From: Aphidius gifuensis
Taxonomy: Eukaryota; Arthropoda; Insecta; Hymenoptera; Braconidae
Direction of reading: 5' to 3'
Length of the DNA stretch: 64,000 nucleotides
Assembly: GCF_014905175.1 (NCBI RefSeq)
Contig: NW_025220587.1
Coordinates: forward strand, 27,731-91,730
Part shown: piece by piece, positions 13,501 through 24,241 of the stretch
Layout of the letters: each line of letters starts with the position of its first letter
How positions within the stretch are numbered: the first letter of the stretch is position 1
Made by a program: the position numbers and the translations under genes
Notes under the pieces: model-generated
Databases searched by the model: none
Seen by the model: only the letters and a program-made list of their open reading frames with translations
What the model was told of the DNA's origin: nothing

Positions 13501-14144
13501 TTGAAGATGTAAAAGTCCAACGACAAACCAGCAATCACCTAGTTTTCCTTGCTTCACGTGAAAAGGTTTTTTATTATCAATAAATATGACAGGCTCTTGT
13601 GGCTTTTCTACAATATCCTGAAAAATATTTATAATAATAAAATATATGAAGGTATAATATATAATTATGTATATTTTCATTTATTTTTACTACCTTTGGT
13701 CTTAAATCATTTTGTCCTGAGTTAAGAAATAATTCTTTTGGAAATTGGGGGTCTTTAAACAGCTTATGGTCTCTAAATGCTTCTTTTTGAAGATGAAAGA
13801 AATCCTGTTCTTGTAATTCAATCATTTCACCATTTTTATACTCTGTCAACTGAAATAATTCATATACGAATAAATAAATGTGCATTTGAAAATATTGTTA
13901 TACAATAGTTTTGAGACAACCTGGACATTTTCCAGTTTTAATTGCTGAAGACTTCTGTCGGACGGAATTCTTTGAAGCTCTGTTGAACTTCTGCTGGTGC
14001 TGGGCTCATCTCTTGAACAATGACCTTGAAAAATTATTTGCCATTTAATTTTATTGTCAAGGTATTATTTTAAAAATTTAATATTAATAAATTACCAATA
14101 TGTTGATTCAACATAATCACCATAAAAACACAAGTTATTTTCAT
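10534..14144 (-). CDS. Divergent calpain-type cysteine protease with predicted signal peptide
   Basis: Exons read on the minus strand: 14096-14144 (MKITCVFMVIMLNQHIG, hydrophobic and signal-peptide-like), 13921-14024 (Ser-rich linker), 13694-13849 (calpain N-terminal segment with LFKDPQFP), 13415-13617 (GKLGDCWFVVGL, catalytic Cys), 13237-13342 (FWQAGTWVDVVIDDRLP), 12410-13174 (LIEKAYAKL; HHSYAITAV with catalytic His; IRIRNPQGR with catalytic Asn; DGESWILYDDFIKYF; EICNLTPNQI), then domain III-like pieces (~12130-12355: FDLKPGTYYITPY) and penta-EF-hand-like pieces (~10700-11900). A last exon, about 10534-10646, is Lys-rich. The first six exons join in phase. The usual NPWG motif is NPQG here. 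The domain III junction near 12355 has an in-frame TAA that I could not resolve. Normal calpains are cytosolic and Ca2+-dependent; secretion is an inference from the N-terminus. Confidence 0.75.
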
Positions 14145-14429
14145 TATTGCAGAAAATAGTTCCGATCAGTATACAGTAGATATATTTATATTACAAAATA
14201 ACCAATTGTGATTTTTAAAAATATATTCTGAGCTCAGGAATTTATGTGTTGTTGTAGTATTTATTTTGATATTAATGTTGTCATAAAACATTTAATAGTA
14301 TTTGCTATGATATTTTTTATTTTATAATATTATTAAGCAATGTATGTAATATGTTGAAATTGAAAAAAAACCAAACAAATATATTTTTAAAATAAATATT
14401 CTTTTTTTAAAACAGAGAATTATTTGGTA

Positions 14430-14820
14430 AAACTTGAAATAAGACGAGAAATATATTGAAATAAATTATTATTGACAAACAAATATCTAAGAATTTGAAT
14501 AAATATTCTACTGAAGCTGGAAAATATGTATAGAAACTATTAATAACATCATAAATTTAAACAAATTTTTATTTATAAAAAATATTATTTCCCAAGGTTA
14601 ACGTTAAAAAAACTTGCAGCTATTTATTTGTGCTAAATATTTTTTTTTTTAGCTATTAAAATGATAAAAAGTAAAGTTGGAATTTTTATTTGTTTTTTAT
14701 TACTTTGACTATAGTTGAAATATTTTTCACAAAGCATAATTAACAATATTATTAATTTTTAAATATTTAAAGAAACAAAAAAATAATAATTTGATGAAAA
14801 ATTTAAACATTTAATTTAAT
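14430..14820. repeat. Direct repeat flanking calpain, copy 2
   Basis: This is the diverged second copy of 10080-10440, lying upstream of the calpain start, in the same orientation. It marks an old tandem duplication whose coding part is largely gone. Confidence 0.6.
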
Positions 14821-15029
14821 CTGAACATTTGATTTAATTAAGAGGAATATATTTTATTTTTTTAATAGAAACACTATAAATTTTTTTATTTAATTTCCGT
14901 TTTTTTGTCATATGTTTTCTTCCAAGCTTAATTTTTTTAGTTTTTTTTTTATTTACATTTTTCATCAAAAGGTTGAGGCAATTTTCTTCAAGTATACTAA
15001 TTAATAAGTTATTAAATATTATAATTTAA

Positions 15030-15260
15030 TTACACCAGATCATATTGCACAGGAACTTGATGACACAGTCGTTTTAGAGGTGGAATTTATTATTGGCAAT
15101 AAAAAAATTAGTACCTCACAGAAAATTGTCTCATTTAACAATAGCAAAAACAATATTAATTACTCAAGTATTATTTATTAATTTTTTTATATAAGTTATT
15201 GATATGCATGTGCTTTTTATTTATTCAAGGAAGTTGAATCAGCTAAAATATTTGGGATAA
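15030..15260 (+). pseudogene. Inverted calpain exon relic
   Basis: The sequence from CACCAGATCATATTGCACAG through CAGAAAATTGTCTCATTTAAC, and on to TTGATATGCATGTGC, matches the minus-strand calpain exon, intron and next-exon start at about 11470-11700, but lies on the opposite strand. It is too short and diverged to be expressed as protease. Together with the direct flank repeat it shows duplication followed by inversion. Confidence 0.65.
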
Positions 15261-15617
15261 AGAGCCCAAATAATATGACACATTGTGATCTCAAACCAAA
15301 TTTTTCAACATTTCAAAACTGATTTTAGTTTTTAAAATGTTTGAAAATTAAAAATAAAATATTAATTTTATATATTTAATGAGGAAATAAATGCTTTGAT
15401 ACAAATTTTAAATACGGAATATGTTTGTTAAAAATAGTTGTGTTCACTTCTGAAGAATTCGATGACTACTGTAATGTATAAGTATGAGTTTCTTTTGAAT
15501 TCTGTCAATTTTATTTTATCATCAAAAAAATAATAAAAAAAAAATTTTTTTTGGCTACATTCGGCTATAAAATATATAAGAAAATATGAAGAACGCGTAA
15601 ATAAAACGAAATCGTTA

Positions 15618-15777
15618 TTGGCACTCATACGGGGAAATTTACGGGAAATACGGGGACATTTACGGGTTTCACATACAATGTAATCAGTCCTACACATACA
15701 ACGGTGGCTATGTTTACCGTAAATTTTCTCGTAACCTGTATAAATGTCCCCGTAAATTCCCCCGTATTGAGTGCCAA
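15618..15777. mobile_element. 160-bp MITE with TA target duplication
   Basis: The terminal inverted repeats begin TTGGCACTCA and end TGAGTGCCAA, and continue inward through CGGGGAAATTTACGGG-like arms. TA flanks both ends (15616-15617 and 15778-15779), as expected for Tc1/mariner-type insertion. There is no coding capacity. Confidence 0.7.
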
Positions 15778-16873
15778 TAGCGTTACCGTAAATAAAATTG
15801 AGCTTTATTGTTACCTATGTATAGATATATATGATTTTTTTAATCGCAATTTTTTGATAAATCACCTGCGTCAATAGATATCACATGATTTATAAAACCT
15901 ATAATAATTATTATAGAAAAATAAAAACTCATTAAAAATGTACAATGATGATATAGTATACTATAAGCTTTACAACATATATTTTTCATGATTCCCATTA
16001 TAATGAGGATTATGATGAGGACTATTATCATTCAGAACAAAATGATTTAAAATATGTAATTGATCTATGTGGACCTAAATTAACTTGTCTAGATGTAACA
16101 AGCTATATCCTAATTCACAAATAATGCCATTAATTAACAATAATTGCCAAAATCTTAAGCAACTTCGATTACGATTTAAAAGAATTGAAAGTGAAGATTT
16201 TAGAAATGTTTTTTCTAATATGATTAATCTCAAAGGGCTGAGGATTCAATGGGAATGTGAAAATTCAACTTTACCAATGACTTTGGTTGAGTCATTGGAA
16301 CAAGTTGGTGGAACCTTGAAATATTTATTTCTTAGAAATAATTTAAAGCAAAATGATATTTCCTTACCAGACTCATTGGCTTGGGTAAATTTAAATTTTT
16401 AACTGATATATTATGCATTGAAAAAAATTTATTTAATTTTTTAATAAATTTATTTATTTTTCAGATATTTTCTAAATTGGTTGCTTTGGAGAGTTATGTA
16501 TATTTGGTTTTTCACTAAGTCAACCATTACTCCAGTCGATAGGTAAAATTGAGAATTTGGTTAACCTGAGGTTAGGGCCTTACCCAGAGAATGATTATCC
16601 AGTGTTTGATAAAAATATCACTATGTATCAAATAGGCAATTCAAAAACTTTGAAAATATTACGTATTGGTTGGAATTGTGGTGTTACAGATGAATTTTTA
16701 ATTAATCTTTGTAATAATGCTAAGCAATTACGAAGTTTATCTATAATTGGTACAAATATAACAGATAAAGGTATTATTGCATTTCGTATAAGTTGAAACA
16801 ATTAGAATACCTCGTTTTTTGTTTAATTAATATTTATTCAGCTGATGTAATTGAAAAAAAAAATGAGTTTATC

Positions 16874-18115
16874 CGAGGGGCTATTCATTGGTGTAGTCAT
16901 GGTGTCACTCTGAATGTAGTCATGGTGTAGTAAAGGTCTAGTTATGTAGTAATTGTAATTTTTTGACTACAACTTTTGTAGTTATTTCACGAAGTTATTT
17001 GTAGTTTTATGTAGTATGGTGTAGTATTTCGTAGTGTTATGGAGTCATTCGTAATAATAAAGAAAAAATAAAAGGAAAATGAGATTACAGTTCAAAAAAT
17101 AAAACAATATTTTTTAAATGACATTAAGGTTGATTCCCAGTCGCATCACCGAACCAATATTTATGCCACGAAGGGCCCGTATATCAATAACGCTATTTTT
17201 TATTCCCGTGTCCTAAAATTTTTTGTGGCGCCACTGATGAAAAAACTAAGTTCTTTAGTAGTATGTGCGGCAACACACTAGCAAACAAAGTTTACGTCGT
17301 ACACTGAAACCATGCTTGTGTTCATGTCTGTGTGCTGCGTTTCTCGCGAAATTTTTGAATTTTAAAGTTATTTATTTTTAAAACGCAACAGACGAAATAC
17401 TAAAAATTTATATCAAAAATTTGTCTTTTCTAGCACTACTAACTGATAGAAATTTAACGTACTTTTCTGTTGCGTTTTGAAAAAAATTTTTTGACAATGT
17501 AGATAATTATTTCATTTAAACATAAGATAAAAAAAAAAAAATCTGTTGCGATTTCAGATTTCCAGAATCAACCTTAAAAAAAAAAAGTACAAATATTTTT
17601 AATGAAAAGTATTAAAATATAAAATCAAAAGAAAAAAAAATATGCACATACATTTTCTTGATGAACACTATAGTATATATTTGACATATAAATATATAAA
17701 ATGATATCTATATAAAATATTATTTGATATTATTAAAGCGGTTTATTGAATATATAGAATAAGAAAATAAATACATTCCAATAAATTTAATTCTATCATT
17801 AATACCCCATATAAATAATCCCATCATATTATAATAATAATATTAATGATAATAATAATAATTATTATTATTCAATAATAATAGTATTAATAATATTAAT
17901 TAATATATCAATAATAATAATAATAAAAACTTTAAAAGTGTAGTTATTGTAGTAAATGGTGTAGTCATTGTAGTATTGTAGTCATCGTATTTGGTTGGTG
18001 TAGTCAAGGTGTAGTTATTGTAGTTATTATAAGGTGTAGTAGGTGTAGTATTTGTCTTTTTTGACTACATTATGTAGTCATGGTGTCACTAAATCTGGCC
18101 GTGAATAGCCCCTCG
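16874..18115. mobile_element. 1.24-kb element with 8-bp target duplication (hAT-like)
   Basis: The element begins CGAGGGGCTATTCA and ends TGAATAGCCCCTCG, a 14-bp perfect terminal inverted repeat. The 8-bp AGTTTATC is present at 16866-16873 and again at 18116-18123, and appears once in the undisrupted paralogue as AGTTCATC. An 8-bp duplication fits hAT-type (or P-type) insertion. The interior is rich in TGTAGT motifs and carries no transposase frame, so it is non-autonomous. Confidence 0.85.
17128..17573. mobile_element. 446-bp TTAA-flanked element nested in the hAT-like element
   Basis: The ends are GGTTGATTC and GAATCAACC, flanked by TTAA at 17124-17127 and 17574-17577. This is the signature of piggyBac-type insertion. 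It has no transposase. Internal AAAACGCAACAGA and CTGTTGCGTTTT copies form a subterminal inverted pair. Confidence 0.65.
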
Positions 18116-18251
18116 AGTTTATCACTGATAAATCAATTCGAAGCTTATGTAATAAAAAATTGCGCAAATTGGATTTATCAAATTGCCTTGAAATTACTAA
18201 TAGATCAGTGATTGAACTTGTTGAAAAAGCACCACGTTTAAAACATTTATA

Positions 18252-21209
18252 CAGGATGAAGCGTAAATGGCGAACACTGAGTATACTACGAGATTGTACG
18301 TGAAATTTTAAATAGTAAATGTTTTTACAGTTTGGGTCTACGACGCTTTGTGACTGAGTTATTAACGTTTTAAGTTGACCAATGAGAATCGAGCGTCGAT
18401 AATTATTATCATTATGCGTCTGAACCCAATATGTGATTACGCGCCAATTATATTAAAATATTTTTGCTTTTTAATTAATTCAAAATTCGAACGCCAGATA
18501 GAGCTAAATCATAAATTCATTGGATGATCTACATTGTATTACTCACACACACATAGCACTCAACTAATTATGATAAAATTATCATTTTATTCTAAAATCA
18601 CATTTATTTTGATCACATTATGTGATTTATATTTTGATCACATTTTAATTTGAAAAACTTTATATTTTTTTGATCACATTATGTGATTATTCTATCAATT
18701 TTATCAAGAAATAAATCACATAATGTGATCTTACAAGTATTTTTAATTTAAAATCACATTTATATTTTTGATCACATTATGTGATTTATTTATTGATCAT
18801 TACATTGATAGAATAATCACATAATGTGATCAAAAAATATAAAATTTTTGAAATTAAAATGTCCTAAATAAAAAAAGCATTGGTGTCATGGCTTCACATT
18901 TTTTATGATCATCCAAATTTGAACTTGGCTCTTTCCATTTTTCAAACTTAAAAATCATTTTTAATTTAATGAATCTATTGGAATATTAAATATCATGTCG
19001 TATAAATTCGATATAGGTTCATAATTGCATATACATATGTATTTGTTTTGACATATGTGATTTTAAATAAATATTTTATATCTGTCAAAAATATCAATGT
19101 CATAACCTTCAAACGATTTACCAATATTTGATTGATTTGTTATAAAATAAAAGAATAATTAATGTGTTATAAATAAAAACATTGAAAAATTAAAAAAAAA
19201 AATACATTCAACACAAAAAAAAAGATAGATTCATTTTGAAATATGGCAAACGCGAATCTGTAAGCATTGAAATCAAGATTTGTACATAATTAACAATAAT
19301 AACAAATTATTGTTAATTAAAATTTTGAATAATCAATTTTTATTCAATCATATTATGAAAAATGAATTCATTGGTTTAAATAAAATCACCACATTTTTCA
19401 AAAAAAATAATTCAACAATATTTATAAATAAATTTAACAATTGTTCGAAAGAAAAGTCATGTGTTATTTTATATTAATAATAATAAATTTGTCCTACAAT
19501 TGAAAATAATATGAAAAAATTATTTGACGAAAATTGATTATTAACAATTGTATTAATAACCTCGATAATAAATAATGATAATAATTTTTTCTTTATTCTT
19601 GAAAAAAAAAATCATGAGCTTATTTGAATCAATGAAATAAAATTGTACTTTTAATATATTTAAAAAAAATAGTTTACCGAGAATTCAAATTTACAATACT
19701 TTGTTAAATAATCAAATATTTTGTATTAATTTTACAAATATTGATTTTTATCAAAACAATTACAAAAATAAAATATTTGCTCTAAAATGTTCATATAATA
19801 AACAAATGGCTTATTTTTAATTGAATTTTATCTAATTTAAAGAAAAGATCAAAATAAATATTTTGCATTCATAAAATCGGAATTCATACATCAATAATAA
19901 TAACAAATTATTGTGAATTTTATTTATAGTAAACTATTTCTTTTACAATAAATAAGATGATGACAGACCATAGATGAAAAATTGTTGAACGACAATTATT
20001 TATTAACATTTGCATATTGCCTTCAATAAATTTTTTGATAGAAAGACGTCAGCTAAAAATTTTAATTTACAATCTATGTTATTGTTATTGAGGTTAACTT
20101 TTATTTTATTGATACAAGTTGTGCTTTTCTCCTCTGGTGTAAATATTAAACGGAATTACTTTTGCATCATGCATTACTTAATGATAATATTATGCCTAGT
20201 ACTTCGTCGGTACGAAATTAGTACCAGCAAAATTATTTCGGCATCAGATCAATGAAGGATACAAAAATCAGCATTGATTCATGTCAAGTAATTTCTCAAA
20301 AAATGGACCAAAAGGATTAATGCCGGAGAAATATTTCCACCAGAATTGCTCTTTTTTATTTGAAATAAATAGGAAATAAATGGTGTTGATTCATCATTTT
20401 AAAACACAATGCTTTTGTTTATTGTATAAAATTTTTCAGTAACTTTTTTTTATCATTGTTCTTAATCAGGTAATAATTTGGATTTTATTAGCACAAATTA
20501 ATAAAAATAATTTGATCATTTAGAATTTTTGATGTTCCGAGTCAATTTGAAAAATTAACCTGTTTTCCATTTTCAATAACGTGTAAATAAAATAAATAAT
20601 TTTAACATTATTAAAAAATTAGTACAAATCAAAAAGGCTTTTAATTTCATATTCGTAACTGTACCTAAGCATTCTATTAGTCATCGTCAAATTTTATTTA
20701 TAAATTAATTTTTCTCTAATTAAAAATTTATTGTTTTTTTTGTTAATAACACCAAATATGACGTGTCATTGAATCTCTAGTATATAAAGATATAGCATAG
20801 AAATAACTGAGGCTTCCGTTTGATAATCAGGGCGATAGTATCAAAAATAAATCATATAATGTGATCAAAATATAAATGTGATTTTAAATTAAAATATCAT
20901 TTGTCATAATTATGTGAATGCTGTGTATATGAGCCATGCAGTTTTAAATTAATCAGCAATTTATGATTTGGGCCTATCTGGTTCTAATTTGAATTAATTA
21001 AAACAAAATCTTTAATCCATTTCACGTAAACATAACATGGATTCAATGCCATACGATAATAATTCTAAGACCTCGATTCTCATTGGTCAACTTAAAACGT
21101 TAATAACTCAGTTACAAATCGTAGACCCAAACTGTAAAAAAAATTTACTAATTTAAAAATTTCACATACAATCTGTAGTATACTCAATTTTCCATTTACG
21201 TTCATCCTG
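18252..21209. mobile_element. 2.96-kb long-TIR element with TA target duplication
   Basis: The left end starts CAGGATGAAGCGTAAATGG and the right end finishes CCATTTACGTTCATCCTG. Imperfect inverted similarity extends about 400 bp inward from each end (for example TTTGGGTCTACGA and TCGTAGACCCAAA). TA lies on both sides (18250-18251 and 21210-21211), at a position where the intact paralogue reads continuously. Only short unconvincing frames lie inside, so it is probably a non-autonomous Tc1/mariner-like or related element. Confidence 0.75.
18608..18835. repeat. Cluster of 16-bp palindromes
   Basis: The palindrome ATCACATAATGTGAT (with one-base extensions, both orientations) occurs at about 18612, 18671, 18714, 18770 and 18817, and a variant ATCATATAATGTGAT near 20848. 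All lie inside the long-TIR element, as subterminal repeats. Confidence 0.75.
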
Positions 21210-21832
21210 TATATTAAAAAATACAAAAAGTAACATTCGAATTTTGAATAAATATTGATTTTTAATGAGACATCGTAAAAGACCAATATTTGTGTTTGTT
21301 TCCTTCAAAAATCGTAATGGTACTTTCGAATCATTAGCAGAATCAGTTAATGTTCATTTTGTGCCTCCATTTGAAGATTCATCAAATAATTAATAATATA
21401 TGATAATTATTATTATTACTATTGTATTTTTTCATGGACATGTGTTTCAATTATGTAATAAATCATAAAACTACTGTTAAAAAAAAATTAAAAATTATAT
21501 AAAAAAAAATAAATAATGTTTAAATTTAAATATTTATATATCATTAATTTATTTTTATTCTATTGTTATGTCATTGTTATAACAATTGTCAGTTGATAAT
21601 AATAACTATAACAATCTGAATTTTTTTACATATCGGCAATATAAAATTTCTACTCATCGACAATAAGAATTTTATTATAATACGTTTACTCATTCACTGA
21701 CGTTTATCATTATGTATTTATGTATTACCACGTGTGCTGACTGCTGAGTGTTGACAAATTAGTCTAATCAGTCTTTTAAAAGTCATTATTCGTTTTAGAC
21801 TGAAAATTAATTTGAAATTATATTTAAAAAAA

Positions 21833-23027
21833 ATGGGTAAACATGAAGTTGGAACTCCCAAATATATTGCCAACAAGATAAAATCAAAAGGACTTCAAAA
21901 ATTACGATGGTATTGTCAAATGCAGTCAAATGTGTGAAAAACAATGTCGTGATGAAAATGGTTTTAAATGTCATACAATGTCAGAATCTCATCATCGTCA
22001 ACTTTTATTTTTCGCTGATAATCCTCAGAAGTTTATGAAAGAATTTTCAAGTAAATTTTCTGATGGTTTTTTGTCTGTATTACGTCAATGTGGCTCAGAA
22101 CGTATATCAGCAAATAAAATGTATCAACGTTTTATAGCTGACCGTCATCATGTCCACAGGAATTCAACAATGTGGTTAAGTTTCACAGCTTTTGTTAAAT
22201 GGCTTGGTAAAACTGGTAAATGTGTTGTTGATGAAACAGAAGGAAAATTGTATGTAAAATATATTGACAGAGATCCAGAAACACTCGCTGCACAAGAAAA
22301 AAAAGCTAAAAAAACTAAAATGGATAAAGACGATCAAGAAAGAATGATGGATTTTATTGAAAAACAAGTTGAACAAGGACGTAAAGAAAACAATAATAAT
22401 GCTGATAATAATGTTGTACCTTTAATACGTACAGATGATGATGGTCCACTTGTTTTGAAGCTTAATTTGCAACCAAAAGTATCAGTGATTGATGGATTGG
22501 CATGTGCACCAAGATCTGTTGAATCATCCAAGTTAAAAATTAAAATTAAAGATGAACCACTTGGTATTATTGAAAATGATAATTATCATATTAAATCATC
22601 ATCATCATCATTAAGTTCATCAAGAAAAGGCTCCAAAAGACTACATGAAGAAATAGAACAACAGTCTGGATGGTTAAAACCAAATTTAGTTGTTAAAATT
22701 ATCACAAAAACACTTGGTTCCAAGTATTACAAGGCCAAGGGTGTCATTCTAGATCCAGTACTAGAGTCAGGTTTTGTTGGAAAAGTTAAAATCATATCTC
22801 CAGATGATGCCAATGGCCATGTTGTTAAATTAGATCAAGAACATCTAGAAACAGTGATACCTAGTATTGCCAGAGAAGTTTTAATTGTCAAGGGTCACAA
22901 AACTGGTTCCATTGCTGTACTTAAAAAAGTTAGAACTGATGAATTCAGTGTTGATGTTGAGCTTATTGATAAATCAATATTAAAAAGAATTCCTCATGAA
23001 AATATTTGTAAAATTCATCAACTTTAA
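21833..23027 (+). CDS. KIN17: DNA/RNA-binding protein KIN17 (frame break near N-terminus)
   Basis: From ATG 21833 the frame reads MGKHEVGTPKYIANKIKSKG and then LQKLRWYCQM, typical of KIN17. A 10-bp near-tandem duplication (GTCAAATGCA then GTCAAATGTG, 21915-21934) throws the frame out, and the frame from 21930 continues MCEKQCRDENGFKC and runs intact for 365 codons. Without the duplication the product would be ~394 residues, the usual KIN17 length. Visible parts are the C2H2-type zinc finger (YCQ.C...HTMSESH) split by the lesion, the winged-helix-like middle, a Lys-rich coiled region, and C-terminal SH3/KOW-like tandem domains (residues ~250-394; VIPSIAREVLIVKGHKTG). KIN17 is nuclear and linked to DNA replication/repair and RNA processing. 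The gene appears intronless here. Confidence 0.88.
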
Positions 23028-23432
23028 TGTCTATGTTTAATGATTAATAAATAAATAAAGAAATTAATAATCATAATAATTCTAATTAAACTAAAGACTT
23101 TTTTTATTTTAAACAACTTTAACTCTTGTATTAATTTATTTCACTTTACAGAAAAAAAAAACGTAATAAACAATTGTAACTAAAGAAATTAAACAAATGA
23201 ATTTTATGAAAAAATAATTTTTTATTCTATTATACTTGATGGGTTCATCATGAAAATTATATAAACTTAATTGTTACCTTATCAAAAGTGAACAAGACAC
23301 TTGAATGTTTTATTTCAATACAAAAATTATAAATAATCATGTATTGTTTTAAAATAATTATTTGTGCAACTTTTTTTAAAGTCTTTGATGAGTCAAAAAA
23401 ATCACTTCATCATCATGTATATTTCTAATGAT

Positions 23433-24129
23433 CTATTTTTCACCTGCATATTCATCACGAATATTATGTGAGCCATTAATTAAAGTTTCTTCTTTAAATC
23501 TTTGAATAAAATCATCATCAACATGATTATTTCCATTTTCTGTACGACTCTGCATGGAATAATAATGTCATATATATTATTTCATATGAATGTAATTGAA
23601 CAGTATAAAGATTATTTATTGGTATTATATTTAATACCAATAAATAACGACCAAGATTAGCTTGTTCACGTAGACTTCCAATTATTCTGGCATATTTATT
23701 AAGTGGAATATTATCATCTCTGTGTTCTTCAGCTTCAAGCCAACGTATTGCTGTTACTGTTCCTATTTGAATCATTAAAAAAATCATAATTATTATTAAT
23801 TGATATATTATTTAAAAAAAATAAACAAATGAATAATGAATAATTAAAATTATATGATAGCTACCTGTTTTATCCTCAAATCAAAATGATATTTTTGTTG
23901 CAACAATATCAATTTTACGAACAATTCCATAAAGACGTATTATCTTAGCTGGTATACCACAAATAAAAAATGAATCAGGTGTACCATTGTACAGTTGTTG
24001 TACTGTAGCTAGTAAAATACAATTACTTTCTAATTTTTTATTCTCAACTAGTAGAGTTTGGACTGGATCATCCATCAATCCACCAGCACCATTAACAACT
24101 GCTGACGTATTATTTTTGCTTTCTTTCAT
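23433..24129 (-). CDS. RPA2: Replication protein A 32-kDa subunit-like (RPA2), damaged
   Basis: Exon 1 (23865-24129) and exon 2 (23433-23762) join in phase and give an OB-fold resembling RPA2: LLATVQQLYNG, IIRLYGIVRKIDIVATKISF, then FEDKTGTVTAIRWLEAEEHR and YARIIGSLREQANLGRYLLV. RPA2 is the middle subunit of the single-strand DNA binding heterotrimer. Two lesions are visible: an in-frame TGA at 23881-23883, between KISF and FEDKTG, and a one-base frame change near 23565-23575, after SYEIIYM and before HYYSMQSRTENG. The tail (DDDFIQRFKEETLINGSHN then a stop) lacks a recognisable winged-helix domain. This is either a decaying paralogue or a gene damaged by assembly error. The spliced structure excludes a retrocopy. 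Confidence 0.72.
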
Positions 24130-24241
24130 TATTATCAATTTTTTTATGCAAGATATATTTAAACAAAAGAATCAATTAATTAGTTAATCAATTATTAATA
24201 TCAATTATTTAATTTATAAGGACAAATTAAACCTTTTTTTT

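Larger units (their letters stand above)
15964..21570 (+). pseudogene. Duplicated LRR gene copy, disrupted by transposons
   Basis: From AAGCTTTACAACATATATTT onward this matches exons 3-4, the intron between them and the 3' flank of the LRR gene at about 30401-31820, so it is a DNA-level duplicate and not a retrocopy. Small lesions break the frame: an extra AT near 16110 (AGCTATATCC versus AGCTATCC), losses near 16490, and a splice/frame change near 16790. Two large insertions (16874-18115 and 18252-21209) split the last exon; flanking exon pieces resume at 18124 and 21212. Divergence from the intact gene is low, so the duplication is recent. Confidence 0.85.

Noticed and set aside
19280..20255. 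Short frames inside the 2.96-kb element as transposase
   Set aside because: 65-81 codons, low complexity, no DDE-type motifs.
15964..21570. Functional second LRR gene with very large introns
   Set aside because: The interrupting segments have transposon ends and target duplications, and the exon parts carry frame lesions relative to the intact copy.
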